The notes beneath the pieces were generated by a model that had not been told where the DNA came from, did no database searches, and worked only from the letters and a program-made list of their open reading frames with translations. Both the position numbers and the translations under genes were made by a program. From Variovorax ginsengisoli (GTDB lineage Bacteria; Pseudomonadota; Gammaproteobacteria; Burkholderiales; Burkholderiaceae_C), in NCBI RefSeq assembly GCF_030811835.1, contig NZ_JAUSRO010000002.1, positions 124,001 to 188,000 on the forward strand: a DNA stretch of 64,000 nt. The letters run 5' to 3'. Below, piece by piece: positions 1 to 8,397 of the stretch (position 1 is the first letter of the stretch; every line of letters starts with the position of its first letter).

Positions 1-739
1 TCACCTTCGAGCCGTTGCGCGTCGGCGGGATCTTCGGTGCAGCGTAGACCATGCCCTCGACCTTGGCGTCGATGCCGTAGATGGCCTGGCCATCGGTCTT
101 GGCGGGAATGTCGAGGGCCTGCGTCGGCAGGCCGATCTGGCGGCGGTCGACCGGCTTCTTGACCGGGATCTTCTTGAGCTCGTCGGCCGTGAAGCTCGCG
201 CTGAAACCACCCTGCTTGACGATGTCGCCGTAGCTCGCCGAACGCGCGCCGGCATGGATGCGGCCGCTGCGCGCCTCGCACTGGGCCACGTCGGCGCCCA
301 GCATCTTCGCGCCCGCGGCCAGCAGCACCTGGCGGCCGGCCGCAGCGGCTTGGCTCAGGGGCTCGAAGCTCTGCCACACCGACCAGCTGCCGCCGGTGAC
401 CATCAGCCCCCACTTCGGATCGCTGTTCACATGGTTGATGCGCACCTGGCCCCAGTCGGCCTCCAGTTCGTCGGAGACGATGCGTGCGAGCGCCGTGCCC
501 ACGTGCTGACCCATCTCGGCACGGATGATGTTGACGGTGACGATGCCTTGCGGATCGATGCCGTACCAGATGCTGGGCTCGAAATTGCCACTCTGTGCGG
601 CCTCGGCCGGGTTGTCGACGCTCATCGCATTGCGCGCGAAGGCCAGCACGAGGCCGGTCGATGCGGACGCGACAAGGAAGCCGCGCCGGGAGAGCACGGA
701 CGTGGCGGCGGCGCCGGCGCGGTTCAGGCGATCAAACAT
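1..739 (-). CDS. iorB: Molybdopterin-binding subunit of isoquinoline 1-oxidoreductase-type hydroxylase (partial)
   Basis: Large catalytic subunit of a xanthine-oxidase-family molybdenum hydroxylase, which adds water-derived oxygen to an aromatic N-heterocycle or aldehyde. About 246 N-terminal residues are visible; the rest lies beyond base 1. Near the N-terminus there is a twin-arginine motif (SRRGF) followed by a hydrophobic run, which suggests Tat export of the folded cofactor-loaded enzyme. The segment then reads as typical IorB (GIDPQGIVTVNI, RAEMGQHVGTALARIVSDEL). The ATG at 739 overlaps the stop of the 2Fe-2S subunit gene by 8 nt (ATGTTTGA), so translation is probably coupled. The substrate cannot be told from sequence; aldehyde or nicotinate-type substrates are as possible as isoquinoline. 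Confidence 0.85.
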   Translation of the reverse strand, partial: MFDRLNRAGAAATSVLSRRGFLVASASTGLVLAFARNAMSVDNPAEAAQSGNFEPSIWYGIDPQGIVTVNIIRAEMGQHVGTALARIVSDELEADWGQVRINHVNSDPKWGLMVTGGSWSVWQSFEPLSQAAAAGRQVLLAAGAKMLGADVAQCEARSGRIHAGARSASYGDIVKQGGFSASFTADELKKIPVKKPVDRRQIGLPTQALDIPAKTDGQAIYGIDAKVEGMVYAAPKIPPTRNGSKV

Positions 740-1229
740 GTTTGCCTGCCTCCGGCTGGGGTGCCGTGGTGCCCGCCATTTCGGCGGCGGCGATCTTGAT
801 GGCCTTGCGAATGCGGACATACGCCATGCACCGGCACAGGCTGCCCTGCATGACGCCGTCGATGTCTGCGTCGCTCGGCTGCGCAATGTCCTTGAGCATC
901 GCTGCGGCCTGCATGATCTGTCCCGACTGGCAGTAGCCGCACTGCGGCACCTGGCATTCGACCCAGGCCTTCTGCAGCGGATGCGGCTGCGCGGCCGGCG
1001 CGAGCCCTTCGATGGTGGTGATCGATGCACCCGCGACCAGGCTGACCGGCGTGATGCACGAGCGGGTGGCGCGCCCGGCGATGTGTACCGTGCACGCGCC
1101 GCACATGCCAATGCCGCAGCCGAACTTGGTGCCGGTCAGATTGGCGTGCTCGCGGATGACCCAGAGCAGCGGGGTGTCGTCGGCCACGTCGGCCGACATG
1201 GGTTTGCCGTTGAGTTCGAAATTGATCAT
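732..1229 (-). CDS. iorA: 2Fe-2S subunit of isoquinoline 1-oxidoreductase-type hydroxylase
   Basis: Small electron-transfer subunit (165 aa) carrying two 2Fe-2S clusters. The N-terminal plant-ferredoxin-like cluster is given by CGIGMCGAC around residues 38-46 plus a later Cys (SCITP). The C-terminal four-helix cluster is given by CGYCQSG and by the CRC in GSLCRCMAY. Length is normal for the family. It lies 4 nt downstream of the cytochrome gene and overlaps the molybdopterin subunit gene, so the order of translation is cytochrome, 2Fe-2S subunit, Mo subunit. Electrons would pass from Mo to 2Fe-2S to cytochrome c and then to the respiratory chain. Confidence 0.9.
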   Translation of the reverse strand: MINFELNGKPMSADVADDTPLLWVIREHANLTGTKFGCGIGMCGACTVHIAGRATRSCITPVSLVAGASITTIEGLAPAAQPHPLQKAWVECQVPQCGYCQSGQIMQAAAMLKDIAQPSDADIDGVMQGSLCRCMAYVRIRKAIKIAAAEMAGTTAPQPEAGKHV

Positions 1230-1233
1230 GGTT

Positions 1234-2547
1234 CTAGTTCTTCTTGGCGTCGTCGCGCTGCTTGGCCACCAGTTGCGCCACGCCCTGCCAGGGCGGAAGG
1301 TCGGTGCGCGTCTTGCGCAGATAGGTCACCAGGGCAGCGATGTCGTCGTTGGTCAGTGCCGTGCCGAAGGCCGGCATCATGGCCTCGGGCAGGCCTTCCT
1401 TGAGGCTCACGCCGTGCAGGATGACGTTGACGAGATTGGTCGGGTCGGCCGCACTCAGCGAACTCTTGAGACCCAGCTCGGGCCGCGCCGCCTGGGGCCC
1501 GGACAGCGCGTTGTAGTGGCAGGCCGCGCAGGCCGCCGCATAGACGTTGGCACCGCGTTCGACCGTCTGGCTGGCATCGAAGCGCGACCGGGCCAGCGCG
1601 CCGGCGACGACTTGCGCCACGTCGACGTTCCTGCTCGCCGAGCCGTTCATGCTGGCGAAATAGTGGGCGACGGCATGCACGTCGCTGTCATCCACCAAGG
1701 CCATGCCCTGGTACACGACATGCGACATCGGACCTGCGGCGACCCCGTGGTAGGCGGTACCGCCCTTGCGCAGGTAACTGTAGAGTTCGTCGGCGTTCCA
1801 CGGCACGGGCGAGTTGTTCGACGCATTCAGCGCCGGGGCGAACCAGCCGTCGACCACCGCGCCCGCATAGCGTGCATCGCCCGTCTTCTCGGCGCCCAGC
1901 GCATTGCGCGGCGTGTGGCAGGAGGCGCAATGCGCGAGGCCTTCGGCCAGGTAGGCGCCGCGATTCCATTCGGCGGTCTGGGTGGTGACCGGCTCGTAGC
2001 GGCCCTCCTTGAAGAACAGCAACTTCCAGCCTGCCTGCAACAGACGCACGTTGAGCGGGAAGGGCATGTCGGGCGCCTTGGGCGCCTGGCTCACGGCCGG
2101 CTGGCTCATCAGGTAGGCGTAGAGCGCCTTCACGTCCTCGTTGGACGTCTTCGTGAAGCGGTCGTACGGGAACGCCGGAAACAGATGGGACCCATCGCGC
2201 GCCACGCCCTCGTGCATGGCACGGGTGAAGGCGGCCAGCGACCAGCTGCCGATGCCGGTCGCGGCGTCGGGTGTGATGTTGGTGGTGTAGATGGTGCCGA
2301 AGCCCGTGACCATTGGCAGCCCGCCGGCGAAGGGCTTGCCGCCCGCAGCCGTGTGACAGGTGACGCAGTAGCCCGCGGCAGCGAGTTTTTCGCCCCGCTG
2401 GATCTCCGTCGTGTCGAAGGAGATGGGAGCCGGTGGCGTGACCGGTGCAATGGCGGGCTTGATCGCCCAGGCGGTGAACCCGACCAACCCCGCGACGACG
2501 CACGCGCCGCCCCAGAGCAGCCGCCGGGCCGCTTTACTTTTCCCCAT
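1234..2547 (-). CDS. Trihaem cytochrome c, electron acceptor of the Mo hydroxylase
   Basis: 437-aa membrane-anchored or periplasmic c-type cytochrome with three CXXCH haem sites: CVTCH (61-65), CASCH (207-211) and CAACH (340-344). A single N-terminal hydrophobic segment (about residues 11-29) can act as signal or anchor. The ATG at 2547 is chosen because AAGGA lies 8 nt upstream; an in-frame ATG further up at 2661 would add 38 Pro/Arg-rich residues with no signal-like features. In related systems such as NicB the trihaem domain is fused to the Mo subunit; here it is a separate first gene. It is the first gene of the minus-strand operon with iorA and iorB. Confidence 0.88.
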   Translation of the reverse strand: MGKSKAARRLLWGGACVVAGLVGFTAWAIKPAIAPVTPPAPISFDTTEIQRGEKLAAAGYCVTCHTAAGGKPFAGGLPMVTGFGTIYTTNITPDAATGIGSWSLAAFTRAMHEGVARDGSHLFPAFPYDRFTKTSNEDVKALYAYLMSQPAVSQAPKAPDMPFPLNVRLLQAGWKLLFFKEGRYEPVTTQTAEWNRGAYLAEGLAHCASCHTPRNALGAEKTGDARYAGAVVDGWFAPALNASNNSPVPWNADELYSYLRKGGTAYHGVAAGPMSHVVYQGMALVDDSDVHAVAHYFASMNGSASRNVDVAQVVAGALARSRFDASQTVERGANVYAAACAACHYNALSGPQAARPELGLKSSLSAADPTNLVNVILHGVSLKEGLPEAMMPAFGTALTNDDIAALVTYLRKTRTDLPPWQGVAQLVAKQRDDAKKN

Positions 2548-2992
2548 GGGTATTTCCTTGTTATTTGTGGGGGTAGTCTGCCTGAAGCTGGCGATTGAAG
2601 GCGGAGATGGTGGCTTTGGCCTTGGGGTGCGGTCAGTCACTTTGATGATGCCATTGCGCAAAGTCGGCTAAGTGCCGCAGCCCTGGTCGCGGCACACTCG
2701 ACGGCAATGAGAACCCACCGTGCCGAACAGACCTACCGAAAGCGCGTAGCGCGCGTCGTTGTTCGCTTCGTGTTCAAAGCGGCATCGCCCGCGATCACGT
2801 TGCTGCTCGTCGCATTCATGGTCGCGGCCGCAGCACGCGAGGTTGCTAAGCGCCCCAAGCAACGTCTTGCAAAGTGGCAACTACTGCCTCGGCGTGCGGG
2901 TGGACCATTTGCGCTGACGGCGGGCGGCGCCGGCAGGCCACTGGCAATGCCGGAAAGATGAGCAGATACCGAGCCCCGCACTGCGATCGCCA
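2548..2992. other. Gene-free interval
   Basis: 445 bp between the cytochrome gene and the lyase gene, both on the minus strand. Short ORFs of 70-86 codons occur on both strands but none has a ribosome binding site or recognisable protein. One inverted repeat is visible, GTGCCGC (2672-2678) with GCGGCAC (2689-2695), a 7-bp stem that could be an operator or a weak attenuator for the cytochrome operon. The promoter for the operon should lie here. Confidence 0.4.
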
Positions 2993-4501
2993 TCAGCGTG
3001 CAGTACCGCCCAGCTTGTCGAAATCACTGTCCAGCCGTGCCAGCGATGAAGAAATGCGTGCCCGGCTGCCCTGGATCCAGGCGTCCTGCTGCACGACGCG
3101 CTGCTGCGCCTCCTTCACCATTCGCTCCATCTCGGCTGGCTGCGGTCCGCCGGCGGTCTGGCGGTTTTGAACGATCGCGATCGGGTTGAGTGTGGAGCGA
3201 AATTCGGACTCCGACATCGGCAGCACCTGGGCGAAGTCCGAACCCTTGGCCGTTTCGGCGTAGATGCGCTGCGCCTCGGCATACGGGAAGTCCAGCGGCT
3301 TGATGTTCTTGGCCTTGGCGTACTCGACCACTTCGGAGGCGAAGTGGTGCCCGGCGCGAAACGGCAGCTTGTAGTTGCGCATCAGCACGTCGGCGAGTTC
3401 CTGCGAGGCCGTCCAGTCGCTGTTGAGCTCTTCGAGCGCGCGGTTGGGGTCAATCACCAGGTTATTCAGGATACGGTCCCAGTTGTTGAGCACGGTGATC
3501 GCGCTCTGAAGCATTGCGGTGTTGTTGCGACCGTCCTTGGGGTCCTGCATACCCGGTGGGATGTTGTGCGCCTGGATCGCTGCGCCCATACCGAGGGTGA
3601 GCGCCTGCGATGCATCGCGTCGGGTGCTGTTGAGCAGACCCGGGTTGCGTTTCTGCGGCATTGCGCTGCTCACATATGTGTTATCTCCGCCCTCCTGCAG
3701 CAAGATCCACGGTCGGGCTTGCGCATACTGCGTCATGACGTCCTCGATGAAAGTGCCGGCATGCAGCGCGATCGCCATCACGATGGCGCCAGCCTCCACC
3801 GGCTGATCTACCGCCGACACCTGTGCCGCGTCGTAGGCGTTGTCCACCGTGGAAGCGAAGCCCAGATAGTTGGCCATGCGTTTGCGATTGAGCGGCCAAC
3901 TGGTGCCGTTGAGCACCGTGGTGCCCATGGGCGAGCGGTCGATGCGGGCATAGGCCTCACGGATGCGCTGCGCATCCCGATCCAGCCCCGCCGTCAGGCC
4001 CAGCAGGTAGTGGCCGTAGCTGTTGGGCTGCGCAGCCACGCCGTTTGTGTAGTTGGGCACGATGGTGGCGCGATGCTTATCGGCGAGCCGCACCATCGTG
4101 CCCGATACCTTGTTAAGCGCATCGGCCAGGTTCAGCATTTCGTCGCGCAGCATCGCAGAGCGCACGGTGGAGAGCATGTCCTGACTGGAGCGCCCTGCAT
4201 GAAGAAGCGTGATCTGTGGCCCTACCGCCTCGATCAGCAACGGCTCGAACGTGATGACCAGCGTGGGCCGCTTGCCGCCCGGCTTGTCGCCATCGGCCAG
4301 CACCTTGGTGATGCCCGCGTAGGCCAGCGGCGTGATCGACTTGTCGAGCAGGCCCTCGTCGGTGTTGATGACGGCCGTTGCCTTGTTGATCTCGCCCAGC
4401 CAGAAGAATTCATCGTGCTTGGGTTTGGTTTGCGCATCTGCCTGGTCGGCGGCGAAGGACAGAGAAAAGGAGACTGCTAACGCCAGGGTGGAAAGTTTCA
4501 T
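2993..4501 (-). CDS. Exported argininosuccinate-lyase/fumarase superfamily enzyme
   Basis: 502 aa. The C-terminal signature SSAMPQKRNP (278-287) is the fumarase/aspartase superfamily loop GSSxMPxKxNP. HAGRSSQD (101-108), PNSYGHYLL (159-167) and SPMGTTVLNGT (190-200) match argininosuccinate lyase blocks (HTGRSRND, QPxxxGHxLL, PLGxxAxAGT). Unlike cytosolic ASL it begins with a clear Sec signal (LSTLALAVSFSLSFA, likely cut after ADAQ near residue 24), so it should act in the periplasm. The ATG at 4501 follows AAAGAGA; the longer in-frame ORF would bury the signal peptide. A periplasmic C-N lyase, for example on an amino-acid adduct, is inferred; arginine synthesis is unlikely for an exported protein. 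It stands alone on the minus strand. Confidence 0.8.
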   Translation of the reverse strand: MKLSTLALAVSFSLSFAADQADAQTKPKHDEFFWLGEINKATAVINTDEGLLDKSITPLAYAGITKVLADGDKPGGKRPTLVITFEPLLIEAVGPQITLLHAGRSSQDMLSTVRSAMLRDEMLNLADALNKVSGTMVRLADKHRATIVPNYTNGVAAQPNSYGHYLLGLTAGLDRDAQRIREAYARIDRSPMGTTVLNGTSWPLNRKRMANYLGFASTVDNAYDAAQVSAVDQPVEAGAIVMAIALHAGTFIEDVMTQYAQARPWILLQEGGDNTYVSSAMPQKRNPGLLNSTRRDASQALTLGMGAAIQAHNIPPGMQDPKDGRNNTAMLQSAITVLNNWDRILNNLVIDPNRALEELNSDWTASQELADVLMRNYKLPFRAGHHFASEVVEYAKAKNIKPLDFPYAEAQRIYAETAKGSDFAQVLPMSESEFRSTLNPIAIVQNRQTAGGPQPAEMERMVKEAQQRVVQQDAWIQGSRARISSSLARLDSDFDKLGGTAR

Positions 4502-4934
4502 CGATGTCTCTTTGTAGGAATGGAGCAAACGTTGCATCGGAGCTGGTGAAGTAGCCCTGCAGTTCAGTTGCCTGGCTTCTAGTTTGCCTCCAAATGGCCG
4601 CGAATTTGAACTTCTCAAGAACCTCGACGAGCGCCAGTGATCTTGCCTCGCGTGCGGTAGGCGCGAGTGCTGGTTGTTGTGGTGCTCACGGCTAGGCGTT
4701 CGTGGTGACTGGGGGACGCCCAGTGTTTAATCACGACCGTCACCTGTAGTGTGAGTAACTAGCGGTTTTGAGACAGCGCTGGTCACATAAATGATTACGG
4801 CTCCGATCAGCGCTGCGATTAACAGCGTATTGAGACGCTCGCATGAAAAGCTCGTCTCAGGCGATGTGCAGGACTTTCAGTGAAGGGCCGAAATCGGACT
4901 TCGCGGAGAGTGTGTCGCTGCCGTTTCAAGTGCC
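4502..4934. other. Gene-free interval
   Basis: 433 bp between the 5' end of the lyase gene and the 3' end of the OLD gene. No convincing coding frame, RNA gene or terminator is seen. Composition drifts towards lower GC on the side of the OLD gene, in keeping with the start of accessory DNA. Confidence 0.4.
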
Positions 4935-6689
4935 TTATCCCATCCAGTGCAGAACCGCAGACAGGTCCAGCGGGGTTGTTGCGTGGTTCAAATTGCCGGA
5001 CTGTGTCGCAGTGTTTAAGAAGCTGACTCGGTCCGTGTCAGTCTTTCCGATGCCGAGGTGCGCTTCAATGGCTCCGCCGGGCCACACCCAAATATCTTGG
5101 CCAAGGAGCGCCGCGCCGATTTGCGCAACCTGGGCTTGCATGGCCGCTGCCATCTTCTCAAAAGCCTCTGCGGGCGTTATGACTGCCTGGTTGCCTTGCT
5201 GATCTTTTCTGGCCGGAAGGCCGGACGCATCGAGGCAAAAGCCGTGCGCTGTCGCGTTGGCAGCGAACCACGCTTTGCAGTCCAGAAACTCCTGTGCTGC
5301 TGAATTAACCAGCCCTTCTCTTGGCGCGATCTTGAAAGCGAAATCGAGGTCCGCCAGGATTTTGGGTGCAAAGCCGACAGCAGCAAGAATTTGCTTCATC
5401 GGCAGCAGCGCTGAGCTACTCGACCCCGGTACGATGCAGCCCTTGTTATGGGCGTATGTATGCCCGCGGACAGTTTGATATAGCAGAGGCAACAGCATTT
5501 GCTCCGTCTTACCCTCCACTAAAAGGATGCTTTCTGAAAATAAAAAATGCGAGGCGTGCTGCAGCGAGAACAACGCTTCAGCATGATGGCCAAGTGTTTG
5601 CAAGGCGACCGCTGCCGCCTGAAGCTTATTCCGCGCGACAGTAGAGTTTGCCGCGCTCTTGTAGATCATCAGTGTGTTAAGCGCATGTGCTCGACCAATC
5701 AGGAGCGGAGAATGAGTGGAAAATATTATCTGGAAGTTCTGTTTGGATAACTGAACAAGAGACTCACGTAGGAGCTCAACGGCTTGGGGGTGTAGGTATA
5801 GCTCTGGCTCGTCGATAAGAAGAACTGTTGTTCCAACAGCATTTCCCGCTCCAGCCACGGTGAGATCCGCTAATAGCTTGATTAGGGCCATGTGTGCGCT
5901 GCGCTGCGCACCATGCCCGAAGGATGTGAATGGCCTGGGAAGACCTTGGGCATCGGACAGCGTAACAGTCGAAGATTTGAATAAATCGTCGATTGCTGGA
6001 GTCTCGAAATTCAGATGCAAAGAAAGTCCGGGGAAAAATGATGTGATCGCATCTGTCGCATCTACTTCAAAGGCGCCCAGCTCAGCCATGCGAGTTGCGC
6101 CGTTTAAGTGCCCTGACACTTGCGTGAGCGCCGCTCGCATCGCAGCGATTGCCGCCGCGTTCTGTGCATTGATCTTCGCAAGGACGTGCTTCAGCAGAAG
6201 GCCGATAGTATTTTTTGCGCCGAATTTTCCGACGTCTTCACCCGCATCTTCCATCGCCTCGATGTGTAAAGGCTCTGGGAAAAGTACCGCTAGTGCCGTG
6301 TCTAAGCCGGCCGGGTTGTCCACCCACGCTCCTGTTGCAGAGTTAAAAACATCGAGCTTGATCTGAGCAGCAGTCGTGGTGGGGCTATCCTGCCGCCGTC
6401 TGACTCGTAAGGCGCCGCCATTAACAAACGGTGTGACCGCCTGTCTTTGGTTTTGCGGCAGCAGGGCCAAATTAACGTTCTCAATCACGCCTTCAACCGT
6501 CACCGGTCGCGCAGTGTCAAAAAATCTATGGGCTGGCAAGGCGCTTTTCTTCAACAGCCAGCTTATGGCACGAAGAATGTTGGACTTTCCGGAGTTGTTA
6601 TATCCGACGATTGGGTTGAAAGCAGCCAGTGGGACATCCACTGACTGGCATGAGCAAAAATTGTTAACAACGACTTGCGACAAGCGCAT
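4935..6689 (-). CDS. OLD-family ATPase-TOPRIM nuclease, probable anti-phage gene
   Basis: 584 aa. The N-terminal ABC-type ATPase has Walker A GYNNSGKS (29-36), a signature-like SFGHGAQR (256-263), Walker B LLIDEPELYLH (290-300) and a switch His in IIFSTHSPLL. A C-terminal TOPRIM nuclease domain follows, with the catalytic Glu in LLVEGKTEQ (about 389-397) and the Asp pair in ILADLDFAF (D447, D449). This is the OLD (overcoming lysogenization defect) architecture found in P2 Old, GajA and retron Eco8 effectors. The ATG at 6689 is preceded by a strong GGAGAAGGAA. No UvrD-like GajB gene adjoins it, so it looks like a solitary class 1 OLD. It sits just outside the retron island and reads away from it. 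Confidence 0.85.
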   Translation of the reverse strand: MRLSQVVVNNFCSCQSVDVPLAAFNPIVGYNNSGKSNILRAISWLLKKSALPAHRFFDTARPVTVEGVIENVNLALLPQNQRQAVTPFVNGGALRVRRRQDSPTTTAAQIKLDVFNSATGAWVDNPAGLDTALAVLFPEPLHIEAMEDAGEDVGKFGAKNTIGLLLKHVLAKINAQNAAAIAAMRAALTQVSGHLNGATRMAELGAFEVDATDAITSFFPGLSLHLNFETPAIDDLFKSSTVTLSDAQGLPRPFTSFGHGAQRSAHMALIKLLADLTVAGAGNAVGTTVLLIDEPELYLHPQAVELLRESLVQLSKQNFQIIFSTHSPLLIGRAHALNTLMIYKSAANSTVARNKLQAAAVALQTLGHHAEALFSLQHASHFLFSESILLVEGKTEQMLLPLLYQTVRGHTYAHNKGCIVPGSSSSALLPMKQILAAVGFAPKILADLDFAFKIAPREGLVNSAAQEFLDCKAWFAANATAHGFCLDASGLPARKDQQGNQAVITPAEAFEKMAAAMQAQVAQIGAALLGQDIWVWPGGAIEAHLGIGKTDTDRVSFLNTATQSGNLNHATTPLDLSAVLHWMG

Positions 6690-6987
6690 TTCCTTCTCCT
6701 CTTTTTTTTGATACCTTCCGTTATATCTGCCAGACGGCGAAACTTCAGTGATCTTGGGCACGTCTTGTCCGGTGAAAACCCGTAAAACTCGATGAGAATC
6801 TACGATGTGAAAAATGCGGGCCGCTTCAGCCCCGGCGAGGGTTGGTGCATCGCCATCGGCTCGTAGAAAACTGCCTCCCCTAAGCGCGCAGGTTTGTGGC
6901 GGCTAGGCAACGTGCTGCCGTGTTGCAGTGTTGCGTAAGAAATTTTGGGCAACAAAAAACCGCACTAGGCGGGTTTTTTGTGTTCGC
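6690..6987. other. Gene-free interval with terminator
   Basis: About 300 bp between the OLD gene and the left island repeat. It holds the OLD promoter region (not resolved), a 24-codon ORF at 6792-6866 with no supporting features, and a terminator at 6952-6980. If the island is removed, this terminator would be the one downstream of the tRNA-Met gene. Confidence 0.4.
6952..6980. terminator. Bidirectional rho-independent terminator
   Basis: A run of six A, then CCGC, a short loop, GCGG(G) and a run of six T. The T-run follows the stem on both strands, so it can end transcripts in both directions, including leftward read-through from the island or the tRNA. Confidence 0.7.
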
Positions 6988-7035
6988 GTAAGTCGTTGAC
7001 TTACTTGAACTTTTAGTCTGGTGGCTCTTCACGGA
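6988..7035. repeat. Left island attachment repeat (stray tRNA-Met 3' end)
   Basis: GTAAGTCGTTGACTTAC (6988-7004), 13 unmatched bases, then CTGGTGGCTCTTCACGGA (7018-7035). The same two blocks with the same 30-base offset occur at 11221-11268. The second block is the complement of the tRNA-Met acceptor end including CCA. Confidence 0.8.
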
Positions 7036-7102
7036 GGAGCCAGTTAACCTCTTGCGAGAGGTCGAAAAACCTATATTAATCAACAACTTGCAACGCTCGT
7101 CA

Positions 7103-7136
7103 GGGGTGCCATGAGCGATCCGGCAAGTGGCACCCC
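7103..7136. repeat. Inverted repeat GGGGTGCCA...TGGCACCCC, possible recombinase arm site
   Basis: GGGGTGCCA (7103-7111) faces TGGCACCCC (7128-7136). The block AAGTGGCACCCC is repeated near the other island end at 11191-11202. Short shared blocks close to both att repeats suggest arm-type integrase or excisionase sites. This is inference. Confidence 0.45.
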
Positions 7137-7238
7137 GCGATGTAGCTCTTCTGGCGGCCAGCGCCGTTTTTTTGACAAGCGCGTGATCCTGCACGTCATG
7201 GAAGTTGATGGCGCCATAAGTTCAGATGTAACGTGCCG

Positions 7239-7267
7239 TTGCCGAGCTAAGTAAGCTCTGCCACAAT
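7239..7267 (+). promoter_or_regulatory. Predicted retron promoter
   Basis: TTGCCG (7239-7244), a 17-bp spacer and CACAAT (7262-7267) fit a sigma-70 promoter. The expected start, 6-8 nt later at about 7273-7275, coincides with the first base of the proposed a1 arm of the retron RNA. Confidence 0.55.
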
Positions 7268-7274
7268 GGAACCT

Positions 7275-7445
7275 TCAATTACGCGTACGGTAGCGGTTCT
7301 GTTTCTGCTATCAATGTCGGGCGCTTCGCCAGACTGAGCTGTAGTGGAGTGGATCAACGGCACGAAATCGGCATGCGCCGAATCCGTGTCCAGTTGGTCC
7401 CGATTCGGCGCATGCCGATTTCGTGCCTAAATTCTAGGTAATTGA
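7275..7445 (+). ncRNA. Retron msr-msd non-coding RNA
   Basis: Predicted template RNA for the retron reverse transcriptase, about 171 nt. The ends pair as a1/a2: TCAATTAC (7275-7282) with GTAATTGA (7438-7445). The msr part has two hairpins: 7289-7312 (8 bp with two G-U pairs, loop TTCTGTTT) and 7316-7334 (GTC-g-GGCG, loop CTT, CGCC-a-GAC). The msd part is a perfect 26-bp stem, 7359-7384 with 7402-7427, closed by a 17-nt loop. By comparison with Eco1, where GCG follows a1, the branching guanosine could be G7283; this assignment is tentative. The RNA lies directly upstream of the effector gene, as in type II-A retrons, and has no T-run, so it is not a terminator. Confidence 0.82.
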
Positions 7446-7446
7446 T

Positions 7447-8397
7447 TTGCTGGACGCTTTAGAACTATTTAAATCGAGCGTCGACCCGGCGAAAACCCGA
7501 CTATGCCGTTTGCCAAAGATAATTTTGATTTTTGGCAGCGGCCCAATCGGGATCAGCGACGAGCATCGCTCCTCATCATTCCGGAACGTTTTTTTGAACT
7601 GGACGAGCGAGAACAGTCACTCGCTTACGTCGCAGTTTCGATTGCCGGAAAGCTTTCCAGAATGGAATAATTTCGAGGGCTATCAAAATCTAATTGATTT
7701 TGAGAGAGACGCCGGCGCCCTTTCAAATGCAATTCTTCTTTTCTCCGAAGGTACCGGAGCATTAGTGGAATTGGGCGCGTTCTGCATGGACGAAGTTTTG
7801 TCCGAACGCCTTCTAGTCGTTGTAAATCAAGCGCACTACAGTGCCGACTCGTTTCTAGTTCACGGCCCACTTCTGAAGCTGCGCGGTAGTCATTCCGACG
7901 CTTCAGTCTGTGTAATAGAGTCAAAACAACCTTCAGATTTTTATCTTGAAGCTGAAATTGTTGCTGAAGCGTTGAGGATTAAAGTTGACGAAAAACCTCG
8001 AACTAAAGTTTTTATCGAAGGTCGGACGCAAGATCAACTTTTGTTGATTGCGGATTTGGTCGAGTTGTTTGGTGCCGTAACCGAGACCGAAGTAATTTCC
8101 TTGCTGGAATTTATGGGCGTTAGTTTGGATAGAAATGCCTTTAGACGGATGGCGGGGCTTTTAAAACTCTTTGAGTTGATTTCTGAAAAACAGCAGTACA
8201 CTCAAAAATTCTTGATCGCACCGCATAATGGTCGTCAGTCCTATATGGATTACACGTCTGTTCAGATTGGGCAGGCGGATAAAAAATTTGATAGGACCCG
8301 GTTCAAGTTCTCGGCGTTCGAGCAGTTGAAGAAAGAAACTGCTCGAAAGAAGGCGTACGAGCAAGTACATGGAAAGCTGCCACATGCAAGTAATTGA
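7447..8397 (+). CDS. Retron effector, Eco1/St85-type nucleoside deoxyribosyltransferase-like protein
   Basis: 316 aa toxin-like effector of a type II-A retron. The N-terminal nucleoside 2-deoxyribosyltransferase-like domain shows the nucleotide loop ILIFGSG (26-32) and the active-site block ILLFSEGTGALVELGAF (96-112), which lines up with Eco1 effector VIILFPESPGSFTELGAF. LVHGPLLKLR matches the Eco1 NYGPVRLLRK segment. The C-terminal half looks like the winged-helix part (AVTETEVISLLEFMG, then KFDRTRFKFSAFEQLKK). No ATG lies near the start; TTG at 7447 is used, with AGG 8 nt upstream inside the a2 arm. Known family role: with msDNA and RT it forms an inactive filament, and on phage attack it degrades NAD or nucleotides to cause abortive infection. 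Confidence 0.85.
   Translation: MLDALELFKSSVDPAKTRLCRLPKIILIFGSGPIGISDEHRSSSFRNVFLNWTSENSHSLTSQFRLPESFPEWNNFEGYQNLIDFERDAGALSNAILLFSEGTGALVELGAFCMDEVLSERLLVVVNQAHYSADSFLVHGPLLKLRGSHSDASVCVIESKQPSDFYLEAEIVAEALRIKVDEKPRTKVFIEGRTQDQLLLIADLVELFGAVTETEVISLLEFMGVSLDRNAFRRMAGLLKLFELISEKQQYTQKFLIAPHNGRQSYMDYTSVQIGQADKKFDRTRFKFSAFEQLKKETARKKAYEQVHGKLPHASN

Noticed and set aside
2707..2961. An 84-codon plus-strand ORF with a hydrophobic stretch
   Set aside because: No ribosome site, Arg-rich composition typical of random GC-rich frames, and competing frames on the other strand.
4935..6689. Gabija system (GajA)
   Set aside because: No GajB/UvrD-like helicase gene lies on either side, so the OLD protein is treated as solitary.
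6792..6866. A 24-codon ORF upstream of the OLD gene
   Set aside because: No convincing ribosome site, no known family and no operon context; could be a gene remnant but cannot be supported.
7359..7427. The long hairpin as a transcription terminator
   Set aside because: No T-run on either strand, and its place between a promoter and a retron effector fits msd.
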